A DNA stretch of 64,000 bases from an uncultured Pseudomonadota bacterium (GTDB lineage Bacteria; Pseudomonadota; Gammaproteobacteria; Comchoanobacterales; Comchoanobacteraceae). This document shows, one piece after another, positions 45,775 to 55,428 of the stretch; position 1 is the stretch's first letter, and each line of letters starts with the position of its first letter. Under the pieces are notes generated by a model. It was not told the origin of the DNA. It worked only from the letters and a program-made list of their open reading frames with translations, and did not search any database. Both the position numbers and the translations under genes were made by a program. The DNA is taken from assembly GCA_913020085.1 (NCBI GenBank), contig CAJVZW010000003.1:1-64000 (forward strand), given 5' to 3'.

Positions 45775-47217
45775 TTAGACCGGGTTGCCAAGCTTTTTAG
45801 TTAGAAGCTCGTTTAATAGTTTTGGATTTGCTTTACCATGAGAGGCTTTCATAACCTGACCAACAAAATAACCGAACAATTTTGTTTTGCCTGACATATA
45901 TGCCTCATACTGAGATTGGCTATTTGCGATCACCTCATCAATCATATTATTAAGAACATCTGGGTCAGAGATTTGAGAGAGATTATTCTTGGATATAATG
46001 TCATCGACACTGCCTTGTTGCGCCCATAATTGTTCAAGCACCGTTTTTCCTGCAGTTTGAGAAATCTCATTTGACTGAATCCGATCAATCAGCACACAAA
46101 AATCGGAGAATGGAACAGGGCAATCAATAAATTGAATTTGCGCTTTATTAATTAGGCTGAGAAGTTGTCCAATAATCCAGTTGGCAACTAATTTTGGTGA
46201 TAGAGATGAATTGGTATTAATCACACTATCAAAGTAATTTGCAATATCACGTTGTGAAACAAGCACTTTTGCATCATATTCACTGAGCTCATATGTGTTT
46301 ATATACCTCTCAACTCTTGCAGCTGGCAGTTCGGGCATTTTATTTTTAAAGGACTCTATGTACTTATCATCAATAATAAGCGTAGGTAGATCAGGTTCCG
46401 AGAAGTAGCGATAGTCGTGACTGTCTTCTTTTTTACGCATAGATCGGGTTTGCTCAGTCGCCTCATTATACAATCGAGTCTCTTGTGTTATTGGTTCATT
46501 CTTGTCCAGCTGGAGATTTTGGCGCTTAATTTCATATTTCAATGCTTTCTCAATAAACTTGAATGAATTGAGATTCTTTATTTCAACTCTGGTTCCAAAA
46601 GGAGCAGATTCATCAGCTCTGAGAGAGATATTCGCATCGCAGCGAAATGACCCCTCTTGCATATTACCGTCACAGATACCAATATACATTACAAGATGGT
46701 GCAGCTTTTTAAGATAAGCAATGGCGTCCTCAACTGAATACATATCCGGCATTGATACAACTTCAAGCAGTGGCTGGCCTGCCCGGTTAAGATCAATCCC
46801 TGTTTTACCTTGCAGGCTATGAATTGACTTTCCAGCGTCCTCCTCAAGATGAGAATGATGGATTCTAATTGTCTTCGTGCTGCCATCTGCTCGCTCAATC
46901 GGGATTTCACCACCAATCAAAATCGGTGCATGATGCTGAGTGATTTGATAACCTTTTGGAAGGTCAGGGTAGAAATAATTCTTTCTGGCAAAAACATTTC
47001 TAGAGTTTATTTTAGAGCCAGTTGACAGGCCAAAAATTAGTGCCTGATTGATTGCTTCAATATTAATTACTGGTAATGTTCCAGGAAGAGCCAGATCAAC
47101 GGGTGATGCCTGGGAGTTTTCTTTCGTCCCAAATTTTGTTGAGCTTCCAGAGAATATTTTCGTTTGTGTAGCCAGTTGTATATGTACTTCTAATCCAATT
47201 ACAATTGCGCGATTCAT
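45775..47217 (-). CDS. gatB: Asp/Glu-tRNA(Asn/Gln) amidotransferase subunit B
   Basis: A 480-residue tRNA-binding and kinase subunit of GatCAB, which amidates Glu-tRNA-Gln or Asp-tRNA-Asn. Conserved features: IGLEVHIQLATQTKIFSG, the NYFYPDLPKGYQITQ and GSFRCDANISLR segments, DYRYFSEPDLP, and the C-terminal YqeY-like tail ending MKASHGKANPKLLNELLTKKLGN. GGAG lies before the ATG. It shares four bases with gatA. Presence of GatCAB implies that at least one of GlnRS and AsnRS is missing or non-discriminating here. Confidence 0.96.
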   Translation of the reverse strand: MNRAIVIGLEVHIQLATQTKIFSGSSTKFGTKENSQASPVDLALPGTLPVINIEAINQALIFGLSTGSKINSRNVFARKNYFYPDLPKGYQITQHHAPILIGGEIPIERADGSTKTIRIHHSHLEEDAGKSIHSLQGKTGIDLNRAGQPLLEVVSMPDMYSVEDAIAYLKKLHHLVMYIGICDGNMQEGSFRCDANISLRADESAPFGTRVEIKNLNSFKFIEKALKYEIKRQNLQLDKNEPITQETRLYNEATEQTRSMRKKEDSHDYRYFSEPDLPTLIIDDKYIESFKNKMPELPAARVERYINTYELSEYDAKVLVSQRDIANYFDSVINTNSSLSPKLVANWIIGQLLSLINKAQIQFIDCPVPFSDFCVLIDRIQSNEISQTAGKTVLEQLWAQQGSVDDIISKNNLSQISDPDVLNNMIDEVIANSQSQYEAYMSGKTKLFGYFVGQVMKASHGKANPKLLNELLTKKLGNPV

Positions 47218-48680
47218 GCAATTTCTCCAAACTCTTCAGGATGTTTGTTGTGCCACTGTGTCACCTGTTGGTACTGGTGCGCAACCTGCAGCAGCTGTTT
47301 TTCACAAAATCGATCACCGACAAGCTGTAACCCATAGGGTAATTCATCAATAAATCCAATCGGCATTGATAGTGCAGGAAGACCCGCTAAGTTGGCAGAA
47401 ATTGTAAAGATGTCTGCAAGGTACATACTAATTGGGTCATCAATCTTTTCGCCAATTTTGAAAGCAGTGCCCGGTGTGCTAGGACAAAGTATGACATCAA
47501 CATCACGAAAGGCAGTGAGATAGTCATTGCGAATTACTTGACGAATCTTTTGAGCTTTTTGATAGTAATCATCATAATAACCAGAGGATAACGCAAACGT
47601 GCCAACGATTATTCTTCGTTTGACTTCTTCACCAAAGCCTTCTGTTCGTGAGTTAACATACATTTCTTCCAGCGTTTCAGACTGCTCAGATCGGTGACCG
47701 TATCTGACTCCGTCGAAGCGCGAGAGATTCGATGATGCTTCACAGGGCGCGATTACATAATAAGTTGCTACTGAGTATTTCAAGTTAGGCAAGTGAATTG
47801 AACGGAATTGTGCTCCCAAAGCTGTTAACTCCTTCTTTGCCTCATCGATCAGAGCAGCACAACGCTTATCAAGCTGATCAGAGAAAAACTCCTCAGGGAT
47901 ACCAATTGTTAGCCCTTCTAAGGACTTATTCAGCCCTGATGTGAAATCAGGCTTTTCCATTCTTGAGCTGGTTGAGTCCATTTTGTCAAATCCTGACAAG
48001 TGATTAAGAAGAATCGCACAGTCCTCAGCAGAAGGTGCAATTGGGCCAGCTTGGTCAAGGCTTGAGGCAAAGGCAACCATGCCATAGCGAGAAATTCTAC
48101 CATAGGTGGGTTTGATACCAGTAACACCGCAAAAAGAAGCTGGCTGTCTGATTGATCCACCTGTGTCAGTTCCAATCGATGCTGTTGCAATCCTCGCTGC
48201 AACACACGATGCTGAACCGCCCGATGAGCCACCTGGTACGTATTCAGTATTCCACGGATTTCTGCATTCGCCGTAGTAGGATGTCTCGTTAGAGGAACCC
48301 ATTGCAAATTCATCCATATTATTTTTACCGACCATAACGCCGCCTGCAGATAAAAATCGTTCTACCAGAGTGGAATTAAATGGAGACATATAACCTTTTA
48401 ACATTTTTGAGCCACAAGTAGTGGGCATATCTTTCGTTACAAATAGATCTTTCATACCAACAGGGATGCCTGTCAATGGAGTGTATGAGTTATCTGCAAA
48501 CATTTGCTCTGCCTTTAGAGCATACTCAAGCGCCTTATCCTCATCTAAGTGGATAAATGATTGAAGCTGCTTGTCATAATGGTTAATGCGCTTCAGATAA
48601 TATTTCGTGAGCTCAGTAGCACTTATTTCACGATTAACGAGCATATCATGAATCTGAGATATTGATTTATTAAACAACAT
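47214..48680 (-). CDS. gatA: Asp/Glu-tRNA(Asn/Gln) amidotransferase subunit A
   Basis: A 488-residue amidase-signature subunit that releases ammonia from Gln. The Ser-cisSer-Lys motif is present: Lys in VGMKDLF, GGSSGGSAS and the nucleophilic Ser in GTDTGGSIRQPASFCGVTGIKPTYGR. It starts MLFNKSISQIHDML, three bases after gatC. Order gatC-gatA-gatB with a 4-base overlap to gatB fits one translation unit. Confidence 0.97.
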   Translation of the reverse strand: MLFNKSISQIHDMLVNREISATELTKYYLKRINHYDKQLQSFIHLDEDKALEYALKAEQMFADNSYTPLTGIPVGMKDLFVTKDMPTTCGSKMLKGYMSPFNSTLVERFLSAGGVMVGKNNMDEFAMGSSNETSYYGECRNPWNTEYVPGGSSGGSASCVAARIATASIGTDTGGSIRQPASFCGVTGIKPTYGRISRYGMVAFASSLDQAGPIAPSAEDCAILLNHLSGFDKMDSTSSRMEKPDFTSGLNKSLEGLTIGIPEEFFSDQLDKRCAALIDEAKKELTALGAQFRSIHLPNLKYSVATYYVIAPCEASSNLSRFDGVRYGHRSEQSETLEEMYVNSRTEGFGEEVKRRIIVGTFALSSGYYDDYYQKAQKIRQVIRNDYLTAFRDVDVILCPSTPGTAFKIGEKIDDPISMYLADIFTISANLAGLPALSMPIGFIDELPYGLQLVGDRFCEKQLLQVAHQYQQVTQWHNKHPEEFGEIA

Positions 48681-48682
48681 GA

Positions 48683-48994
48683 TTATTCCTCGATGACTTT
48701 CGGTACTTCAAACATATTCGTCTCTGCGTTAAACGATTTGAAGTTTTCGGCTAAGTGACTGGTTTCATCGTGCTCTGTTACAGTATCTTCGCGCAGCTGA
48801 CTGATTAAATTGACCTGAAGATCAACAAGGCTAACTGAGTTAGTGTCACAGTCATTCATCACTTGGTAAAGTGTAAAGATCCGATCGAGTTTATCCTTAA
48901 CAGCAAGACGTTCATCATCATCTATTTTTATCTTTGCTAGTGCAGCTGTTTCATCGATAATTTTTTGTGAAATATCATTATTGCTGATGGACAT
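48683..48994 (-). CDS. gatC: Asp/Glu-tRNA(Asn/Gln) amidotransferase subunit C
   Basis: A 103-residue GatC that braces GatA and GatB. Recognised from ETAALAKIKIDDDERLAVKDKLDRIFTLYQVMNDCDT and LREDTVTEHDE, plus position. The start MSISNNDIS at 48994 follows AAGGAAAC; the longer frame to 49093 crosses the promoter and is rejected. Confidence 0.92.
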   Translation of the reverse strand: MSISNNDISQKIIDETAALAKIKIDDDERLAVKDKLDRIFTLYQVMNDCDTNSVSLVDLQVNLISQLREDTVTEHDETSHLAENFKSFNAETNMFEVPKVIEE

Positions 48995-49019
48995 ATGTTT
49001 CCTTCTTAGTAACACACAC

Positions 49020-49047
49020 ATATTAAACGAGATATTATTTGTGTCAA
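49020..49047 (-). promoter_or_regulatory. Strong promoter of gatCAB
   Basis: On the minus strand a perfect TTGACA (49047-49042) and TAATAT (49025-49020) are 16 bases apart, ahead of gatC. The divergent gap to mreB is about 100 bases and must also hold the mreB promoter; TTGTGT with TATAGA (49039-49065) is a weak candidate. Confidence 0.68.
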
Positions 49048-49096
49048 CAAAAGTTTTGGTATAGATTGTACTTAACATCCTTATTTGGAACATCTG

Positions 49097-50143
49097 ATGG
49101 TATTTGGAAGAATTTTGAGTAAATACGCAAATCGATTTTCAATCGATCTTGGGACTGCCTACACTGTTATCTATAAAAAAGGCAAAGGCATTGTCCTCAA
49201 CCAGCCCTCAGTCGTTGCACTAAAGCACGATGTAAGAAAAAACCAAAAATATGTTTGTGCTATCGGTGATGCAGCAAAGAATATGCTTGGTAAAACGCCA
49301 CAATATATAGAAGCTATCCGGCCGTTAAGAAATGGTGTGATCGCTGATTTCAATATCACAGAGGCAATGCTCCAGCACTTTATTCATAGCGTAAACAGAG
49401 ATGGTTTTATGGCACTTGCCCCTGAGATCATTATCTGTGTACCTTGCGGTTCAACTCAAGTCGAAAGAAGAGCCATAAAAGAATCTGCAATGGGCGCAGG
49501 TGCACGCAATGTCTATCTTATAGATGAGCCAATGGCAGCTGCTATCGGGGCAGGCTTACCTGTTGAAGCCGCACATGGATCGATGGTTGTAGATATCGGT
49601 GGTGGAACAACAGAGGTAGCTATAATTTCTCTTAACGGAATTGTGCATGCGCAGTCTGCACTCGTGGGTGGAGATCGCTTTGATGAGGCAATTATCAATT
49701 ACGTTAGACGAAATTACTCCTGCCTAATTGGGGAAGCAACAGCAGAAAAAATCAAGAAAACCATTGCAACTGCTTTTCCATCCTCAGAGGTGAAAGAAAT
49801 GCAGATTAGTGGAAGACATGTTGTTGAGGGAGTGCCTAGAAGTATTGTTGTTAACAGTAATGATATGCTAGAAGCGCTTCAGGATCCATTATCCTCGATG
49901 CTTGATGCCATTCGTAATTCATTAGAGGCGTCGCCACCAGAATTGGCGGCTGATATCGAAGAAAAAGGTATTGTATTAACCGGTGGCGGGGCACTTCTCA
50001 ACGGCCTTGACCAGTTAATTTCAGAGGAGACGCGTTTACCGGTATTTGTCGCAGAGGATCCACTTACCTGTGTGGCACGAGGCGGCGGTGAGGTTTTAGA
50101 AAAATTGACACCTGAGAATTTGGAATTCTTGAGTTCTGAGTGA
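49097..50143 (+). CDS. mreB: Rod-shape actin MreB
   Basis: A 348-residue actin-like filament protein steering lateral wall synthesis. Key motifs: phosphate 1 [27 protein letters not shown] (phosphate 2), adenosine motif [16 protein letters not shown], and [12 protein letters not shown]. The N-terminal [15 protein letters not shown] resembles the amphipathic membrane-binding helix of gammaproteobacterial MreB. ATG 49097 is used. It shares four bases with mreC. It suggests a rod-shaped cell. Confidence 0.96.
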   Translation: MVFGRILSKYANRFSIDLGTAYTVIYKKGKGIVLNQPSVVALKHDVRKNQKYVCAIGDAAKNMLGKTPQYIEAIRPLRNGVIADFNITEAMLQHFIHSVNRDGFMALAPEIIICVPCGSTQVERRAIKESAMGAGARNVYLIDEPMAAAIGAGLPVEAAHGSMVVDIGGGTTEVAIISLNGIVHAQSALVGGDRFDEAIINYVRRNYSCLIGEATAEKIKKTIATAFPSSEVKEMQISGRHVVEGVPRSIVVNSNDMLEALQDPLSSMLDAIRNSLEASPPELAADIEEKGIVLTGGGALLNGLDQLISEETRLPVFVAEDPLTCVARGGGEVLEKLTPENLEFLSSE

Positions 50144-50892
50144 TGACAAGAAGTTTATTTAGTCCCGCTGCTAGAAACTATGGATGGTTAGGATTGATTG
50201 TATCTACCCTGATTCTTGTCAGCGCGATTATTTCTCAAGGCAACCCTCTTGTTAATACTTTTCACAAATACGCTAACCAATTTGTTAACGACCCTAACAC
50301 TAAAGAATACCTCAAAAGAATCGAAACACTTGAGTTCCAAGTAGCTGAGTTGAAACAAACAGAATCAAAATATAATAAAATTAGAGGAATTCTCAAAATG
50401 CCTCGCCATAGAAACAACCTTCTCGTCGCCAATGTCGACACCTATTATCATCTTGCTCAGGGTAATATTAGCCGGTTTATTATTGATTCTGATCTTGCCA
50501 GAGCAAATACTGTACTGTGCTCTGGCAGTATTTATCTGGGCCGCGTAATTGGTAACCAATCAGATGGCTACCAAGCCATAACCATATATGACAAAGATTC
50601 AACCATTCCAGTTAAGATTAATGGAAAATATCAAACGTTAGTTTCAGGTTATTCTAACTCATCCGCGATTTCTGGAAATATTCCTGAATCGGCTGTAATT
50701 AAAGTTGGAGACCTTGTCTTCACACAAGCAAGTCCATTGACATTAGACGGATTAAAAGTTGGCTACGTAAAGGAAATATTGTATGACTTGCCACATAAGA
50801 CTAAAAAATTGATTATAGAAGCTGCGGCAAATTACTCTCAAGTTTATCTTGCCCAGGTTTACTCTACTGCGAGGTCTTCTCGTAGATCTTGA
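50140..50892 (+). CDS. mreC: Rod-shape protein MreC, compact
   Basis: A 250-residue bitopic protein: one membrane helix (about 16-33), a coiled coil (about 50-80) and a periplasmic beta domain (about 95-245; [25 protein letters not shown] and [18 protein letters not shown]). It links cytosolic MreB to the elongasome. The family is usually 280-370 residues, and the C-terminal low-complexity tail is absent. mreD does not follow; the next gene, rlmN, is convergent and overlaps the 3' end by 29 bases. Confidence 0.92.
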   Translation: MMTRSLFSPAARNYGWLGLIVSTLILVSAIISQGNPLVNTFHKYANQFVNDPNTKEYLKRIETLEFQVAELKQTESKYNKIRGILKMPRHRNNLLVANVDTYYHLAQGNISRFIIDSDLARANTVLCSGSIYLGRVIGNQSDGYQAITIYDKDSTIPVKINGKYQTLVSGYSNSSAISGNIPESAVIKVGDLVFTQASPLTLDGLKVGYVKEILYDLPHKTKKLIIEAAANYSQVYLAQVYSTARSSRRS

Positions 50893-51952
50893 TTCTTCTG
50901 CGTGCTTTATCTGTGATATCGCCTGCTAGTTGTCCACAAGCCGCTGCAATATCATCTCCTCTGGTCTTTCTTACAGTTGTAATATATGTATCGTTAAGTA
51001 TATCTCTAAATTGATCGATACGTTTTGCTGGGCTTTGTTTGTAAGAAGTATTCGGGAAAGGGTTAAATGGTATCAGGTTAATTTTCCCTGGGGCTCGTTT
51101 TAGTAACTTTTTCAGCGCTCGCGCGTCATCCTTGCTGTCGTTAATCCCGTCTAACATTACGTATTCATAGGTGATTTGTCTTTTTCTTTGTCCCTCATAG
51201 TAGCTGTTACAAACTGCCATCAGCTGTTCAAGCGGGTATTTTTTGTTAATTGGCACCAATTGGTCACGTAATTGATCATTTGCTGCATGAAGAGATACCG
51301 CCAGAGCTATTTGAGGTAGTTCACTATTCATACGCTTCATTGCAGGAACGATTCCAGAGGTGGATACAGTTACTCTTCTATAGGCAAGGCCATATGCATG
51401 ATCATCGAGCATAAGCCGAAGCGCAGGATATAAGTTTTTCTCATTGGCAAGTGGCTCACCCATCCCCATCATCACCACGTTTGTGATAGGGTGTTTTTGT
51501 GTTGGATTAATTGCACACAGGCGCTGTTTAGCTATTCTAAGTTGAGAGATAATCTCACCAGTAGTAAGATTGCGGTTGAATCCTTGCTTGCCTGTTGAGC
51601 AAAAACTACAATCCAGTGCACAGCCAACCTGTGATGAGATGCACAAGGTGCCACGATTGGACTCAGGAATATAAACCGTCTCAATGGAATTTTGTTCATC
51701 AACTTTTAGTAGCCACTTAACTGTTCCATCTTTACTTACATGCTCGTGGTTTATACCCAGATCCTCGAGTGTAAATGCTTCTTCTAGTTGTTGGCGAAGC
51801 AGTTTCGGTAGGTTGTGCATCTTATCAAAAGTTTTAATCTGATGTTGATGAAGCCATTTGATAATTTGTTGAGCTCTATAAGAGGGAAACCCCATTTCAA
51901 ATAGGGCTCCCTCTAGCGCATTGCGATCCAAGCTAAGAATACTACTCGTCAC
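50864..51952 (-). CDS. rlmN: 23S rRNA A2503 / tRNA A37 methyltransferase RlmN
   Basis: A 362-residue radical-SAM methyltransferase. The cluster is Cys111, Cys115 and Cys118 (CALDCSFC), followed by [16 protein letters not shown] and GMGEPLAN; the catalytic C-terminal Cys is in AAACGQL (the Cys355 equivalent). It makes m2A in 23S rRNA and some tRNAs. It overlaps ndk by 11 bases at its start, the usual ndk-rlmN pairing. Confidence 0.96.
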   Translation of the reverse strand: MTSSILSLDRNALEGALFEMGFPSYRAQQIIKWLHQHQIKTFDKMHNLPKLLRQQLEEAFTLEDLGINHEHVSKDGTVKWLLKVDEQNSIETVYIPESNRGTLCISSQVGCALDCSFCSTGKQGFNRNLTTGEIISQLRIAKQRLCAINPTQKHPITNVVMMGMGEPLANEKNLYPALRLMLDDHAYGLAYRRVTVSTSGIVPAMKRMNSELPQIALAVSLHAANDQLRDQLVPINKKYPLEQLMAVCNSYYEGQRKRQITYEYVMLDGINDSKDDARALKKLLKRAPGKINLIPFNPFPNTSYKQSPAKRIDQFRDILNDTYITTVRKTRGDDIAAACGQLAGDITDKARRRIKIYEKTSQ

Positions 51953-52364
51953 TAATTAACTCGTCGTGGCTAAAAAAGAAGTCAATTTCAATGGCGGCAT
52001 TTTCAACTGAATCACTTCCATGAACAGCATTTTCATCAATGCTTTTTGCAAAATCACCTCTAATGGTTCCCTTTGGTGCATCTGATGGATTTGTTGGCCC
52101 CATCAACTCTCTATTTCTAACTACAGCATTATCACCAGATAACGCCATAACAACAACAGGTCCACTTGTCATAAAGTCAATTAAACCAGAAAAGAACGGT
52201 CTATCCTTATGTATTGCATAAAAGTCACTTGCTTCTTCAATACTAAGCGTTTGCATCCTCAGGCCGATAACTTTGAAATCGTTACTTTCAAATCGTTGAA
52301 TAATTGCACCAATGTTCCCGGCTGTGACAGAATCAGGCTTTAAAATTGATAACGTTCTTTGCAT
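51942..52364 (-). CDS. ndk: Nucleoside diphosphate kinase
   Basis: A 140-residue NDK that balances NTP pools via a phospho-histidine. The signature [20 protein letters not shown] holds the catalytic His; [12 protein letters not shown]-like start is [16 protein letters not shown]. The length is typical (143). Its own promoter lies upstream, under a long palindrome. Followed by rlmN. Confidence 0.97.
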   Translation of the reverse strand: MQRTLSILKPDSVTAGNIGAIIQRFESNDFKVIGLRMQTLSIEEASDFYAIHKDRPFFSGLIDFMTSGPVVVMALSGDNAVVRNRELMGPTNPSDAPKGTIRGDFAKSIDENAVHGSDSVENAAIEIDFFFSHDELISDE

Positions 52365-52387
52365 ATGAATTTCCTATCTTTTAGGAC

Positions 52388-52415
52388 ATCATATTGATTT
52401 TTACTTAAAAATCAA
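52388..52415 (-). promoter_or_regulatory. Predicted ndk promoter
   Basis: On the minus strand TTGATT (52415-52410) and TATGAT (52393-52388) are 16 bases apart. The region between and over the -35 box is a perfect palindrome (see next entry). Confidence 0.55.
52394..52415. repeat. Perfect 22-bp palindrome between ndk and a membrane-protein gene
   Basis: TTGATTTTTA and TAAAAATCAA are exact inverted repeats with only two bases (CT) between. It covers the spacer and -35 box of the ndk promoter and lies a few bases before the divergent TTG start at 52422. A protein operator controlling both genes, or a chance AT-rich palindrome, are both possible. No T-run or gene end makes it a terminator. Confidence 0.55.
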
Positions 52416-52421
52416 GATTTA

Positions 52422-52910
52422 TTGCACAATTCTTTAGGATCACTCATAATAGATAATCTCGTATTGGACAGGGTATTGCTACACTATTTATTTATCAGTG
52501 AAAAGCCACGGTTATCAATGGTTCTTTTTGTTTTTCCTTTTGTCTATGGTGCAATTGCTGCCTTTTTTATAATTTTTTTAGATATGCTATTACCTAAAGA
52601 TCAGTCTTTTGAGTTAGAACTTTATATAACAATAGCATTGATCGGATTTTGGCTGTATAAAGTTTGGGATAGAACGACACTACATGAGTCAAGGATAATC
52701 CGATTTATGGTTTATTCAGTATTATTAATGTTTATCAATTTTTATGTTCATGATGTTGTTACGATTTCAGAGATGATCTCGAATGGTGAGGTGAGTATTG
52801 GTGATTTTCACACTCTGAGGGAAACTATGTCGAAAGAAATGATAAGAAAAATTGATAAAGATAATCCAAGTGATCCTCAGACGTCTGAGCTCCTAAGGAA
52901 ACTCGTATAG
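52422..52910 (+). CDS. Small membrane protein of unknown function
   Basis: A reading frame of 162 codons with about three hydrophobic segments (roughly 33-55, 68-85, 95-112) and a polar C-terminal helix. The start is uncertain: TTG 52422, other TTGs, or ATG 52519, which would begin just at the first membrane segment. No ribosome site is clear. It overlaps the convergent cysteine desulfurase gene by 86 bases, which is more than usual. I believe it is real because of the membrane pattern and frame length, but it is only moderately supported. Confidence 0.5.
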   Translation: MHNSLGSLIIDNLVLDRVLLHYLFISEKPRLSMVLFVFPFVYGAIAAFFIIFLDMLLPKDQSFELELYITIALIGFWLYKVWDRTTLHESRIIRFMVYSVLLMFINFYVHDVVTISEMISNGEVSIGDFHTLRETMSKEMIRKIDKDNPSDPQTSELLRKLV

Positions 52911-53943
52911 TGCGTCTCGCCTTCGAGGATTCTTGCCCCATTGCGGTTAGAACATGAGAAGGTAGAATGCTCTTTGACTGGCAGGCAGAGCCATAAGAGA
53001 AAGCAATTTTATCAGCTGATTCATGCGATAACTTATCTAAATCAACTGCCTCAGGGAGCCTAATACTTAATATATAGGGATTGGTATCTTTGCCATTTAT
53101 CACACACCCATGGCTCTCAAAGAACGCTCTTAGCTGTGAACTGAAATTCGCTATCTTCTGAGAGGTATTTTTAAATTCTTTAATTGTTGTCACCAGCGCA
53201 GCATGCATACCTAAAATCTGATGAGTTGGAAGTGTTCCTGGGCGAATTGCATATTCTTGGTCAGAGCCAAAGAATATCGCAGATAGCTTTCTTGTTTTTT
53301 TGATAGCAAGTGCACCAATTCCTTTGGGCCCATAAAATTTATGGCTGCTTATACTTATAAAATCCCCACAATGAAGATCATTAATTGCCATTTTACCGAT
53401 CATTTGCGAGGCATCGATATGAACAAGTGCACCGAATTTCTTAGCGACCTGTGAGACGTTGTTAAGTGGGGATTCCACTCCAGTTTCATTATTCAGGCCA
53501 CATACATTTAAAAGAGATAGACCTTTGCTTAGATGGTGAGATAAACTTTCGAAATTAATCTCACCGGTTGGGTGAACATCAATCATATTAGTCTGAATTG
53601 TATCCCTCATCCCTTCAATGCATGCAATTGTAGCCTTATGATCGGTACGAATACACAGTAATTGTTGTAGTGATCGTTTATAAGACCTATAAGCCCCCTG
53701 GTTAACAATATTGATTGACTCTGTCGCGCCACTGGTAAAGATCAGATAATGTGTTTGAGACAAGCCCAACGCATCGAGAATATCACTTCGGGCTGTTTCT
53801 ATGGCTTGCTTTGAGCGGATTCCATTGATATAGCCAGTGCTATTTGGATTGGCATTCAAATAAGGCGATGATAGGCATTGTAGAATAGCATCTTTAGATG
53901 CTTCTGATATTGGAGTGCTAGCAGCATAGTCAAAATAAATCAT
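52825..53943 (-). CDS. Cysteine desulfurase (IscS/NifS family)
   Basis: A 372-residue PLP enzyme that moves sulfur from Cys for Fe-S clusters and thio-tRNA. It shows YFDYAASTPI, TSGATESIN, TDHKATIACIE (His102), the Schiff-base Lys202 in SISSHKFYGPKG and the persulfide Cys321 in YGSACQSKSI. Next to trmJ, as iscS often is through iscR, but iscR, iscU, hscA, hscB and fdx are missing here. It shares four bases with trmJ. Confidence 0.94.
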   Translation of the reverse strand: MIYFDYAASTPISEASKDAILQCLSSPYLNANPNSTGYINGIRSKQAIETARSDILDALGLSQTHYLIFTSGATESINIVNQGAYRSYKRSLQQLLCIRTDHKATIACIEGMRDTIQTNMIDVHPTGEINFESLSHHLSKGLSLLNVCGLNNETGVESPLNNVSQVAKKFGALVHIDASQMIGKMAINDLHCGDFISISSHKFYGPKGIGALAIKKTRKLSAIFFGSDQEYAIRPGTLPTHQILGMHAALVTTIKEFKNTSQKIANFSSQLRAFFESHGCVINGKDTNPYILSIRLPEAVDLDKLSHESADKIAFSYGSACQSKSILPSHVLTAMGQESSKARRTIRVSLGAQTSEDHLDYLYQFFLSFLST

Positions 53944-54656
53944 ACGTCTTTTTTGTTTGGATTAGGGTGGGGAAGAGCTGCGTTAAGTATTCCAAAAAGC
54001 AACTGTAGTTCACGTCTATCGGGGCGCATCCGCCTAAGCATAGATCTTATTTTTGAAAAAGTGCTGCTATGTTTAATCAGTCCTGCCTGCTTAATCGTGG
54101 TATGAAGATGCTCCTCAAATGCAAGCTTCTCACTGGCAAGAGGCATCTCTTGTTGTGGAGGTAGATTGATCTTTTGATTCGCGAGCTTAAAAAGCTCATA
54201 GAGGACAATCTGAACTGCATGCGATAAATTAAGAGAGTCCGCACTGTCCGCCATAGGAATTTCAAGCATTATATTTGCATAATTGAGTGTTGAGTTAGCA
54301 AGACCAGATGTTTCATTACCAAACAGCAAGGCAACATTGGCATCATTTTGTAATGATGACTGCACCATATAGGCGGCAGTATCAGGAGAATAGTGGTCAA
54401 TTTGGATATTTCTAGGACGTTTACTACAAGCAACAACAAGATCCATCCCGAGAAGGAACATATCAAGATCATCAATAACTGATGCATTGTCAAGTATTCC
54501 GATGCCGTGGGTTGCCATCTGAGAAGCTTGCTGGTGTGGATAGTGCTCTGGCTGATATAAGATAAGATTACTAAAGCCAGTAGTTTTCATTGCACGAGCG
54601 ACTGAACCGATATTACCGGGATGAGTCGGTCGCTCAAGTACAACAAACAAGGTCAT
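53940..54656 (-). CDS. trmJ: tRNA (cytidine/uridine-2'-O-)-methyltransferase TrmJ
   Basis: A 238-residue SPOUT methyltransferase that 2'-O-methylates position 32 of tRNAs. It has the deep trefoil knot: FVVLERPTHPGNIGSVARAMKTTGF, LFGNETSGL and LNLSHAVQIVLYELF. A C-terminal dimerisation helix region (about 170-238) ends the protein. In E. coli trmJ is upstream of the isc operon; here the cysteine desulfurase follows with a 4-base overlap. It overlaps the SuhB-like gene by four bases upstream. Confidence 0.94.
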   Translation of the reverse strand: MTLFVVLERPTHPGNIGSVARAMKTTGFSNLILYQPEHYPHQQASQMATHGIGILDNASVIDDLDMFLLGMDLVVACSKRPRNIQIDHYSPDTAAYMVQSSLQNDANVALLFGNETSGLANSTLNYANIMLEIPMADSADSLNLSHAVQIVLYELFKLANQKINLPPQQEMPLASEKLAFEEHLHTTIKQAGLIKHSSTFSKIRSMLRRMRPDRRELQLLFGILNAALPHPNPNKKDV

Positions 54657-55426
54657 AATGAGCTCAGAATCGTCCCTAAGACACGTGGGCTGGCAATCAC
54701 TAGATTACCTGGCTCATTTTTAGGTAGGGCCAATATGTCAATTTCGCGGCTATTGAGATTATCATCAACTAATCGAACTAAATGACCTGACTCAAGTGCG
54801 ATCATAATTGCAGGTAGTGATTGAGTGAGTGAACTGGCAGGGCCTGTATATATAAGTGATTTTCCTGCCGCTGTCCATGCGATGCCAAGAGAGCTGCAGC
54901 CAATTGACCGTGAATGAAGAGGGAATTTACTTGAGACACTGCTTAATATTTGATTCGCTGTATCATCAATATATAGAGCACTCTCAATCGAGGATCTGGC
55001 ACGTATACGTACTTGATTTGAGAATGAGCCTTTTTTCGGCTGAGAAGAATACAAGATATCACTAACAATGTCATAAACCATCGAACACTTAAGCTCACCT
55101 GCTTCAAAAAGAGATAAATTAAGAGTCATCATTGGTATCTGAGAACTTAAATTCTCTTTCCCATCGATAGGGGTGACGACCCACAATTTTGGTTTGAGGA
55201 TTTGTTCCTGATCCAGGTCACGAGAATGAATAACTTCTGCTTCCTCGCTCAGATCACATAAAAATTCCTTCGTTTCTTCAAAAACTGCTTCCTCTGTTCG
55301 GTTGACAAAGTTTTCCATTGCGATTGATTTATTGTCATTGAGATCAATTCGATCGTATACCTGGATGACATAGCTACCAAGCTTCTTAAATAAAGGCCAT
55401 AATTTTCTGGCAAGGAGAGTTTGCAT
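54653..55426 (-). CDS. suhB: SuhB-like inositol-monophosphatase-fold protein, catalytic residues lost
   Basis: A 257-residue member of the inositol monophosphatase fold by context and pattern (LSEEAEVIHS, WVVTPIDGKENL, MVYDIVSDILYSS, GCSSLGIAWTAAGKS, ESGHLV, IASPRVLGTIL). Compared with E. coli SuhB, the DPLDGTTN motif reads TPIDGKEN: Asp84 is Thr85, Thr is Lys90, though Asp88 and Glu62 remain. The WDxAAG motif is absent (its Asp aligns with Gln202). A working metal site is unlikely. E. coli SuhB also acts with NusA in rRNA antitermination, a role that does not need the phosphatase site, which could be what is kept. Beside trmJ as in many relatives. Confidence 0.82.
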   Translation of the reverse strand: MQTLLARKLWPLFKKLGSYVIQVYDRIDLNDNKSIAMENFVNRTEEAVFEETKEFLCDLSEEAEVIHSRDLDQEQILKPKLWVVTPIDGKENLSSQIPMMTLNLSLFEAGELKCSMVYDIVSDILYSSQPKKGSFSNQVRIRARSSIESALYIDDTANQILSSVSSKFPLHSRSIGCSSLGIAWTAAGKSLIYTGPASSLTQSLPAIMIALESGHLVRLVDDNLNSREIDILALPKNEPGNLVIASPRVLGTILSSL

Positions 55427-55428
55427 AT

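Noticed and set aside
52422-52424. Firm assignment of the TTG start for the 52.4 kb membrane protein
   Set aside because: No ribosome site is clear and an ATG exists later, so the start is left uncertain.
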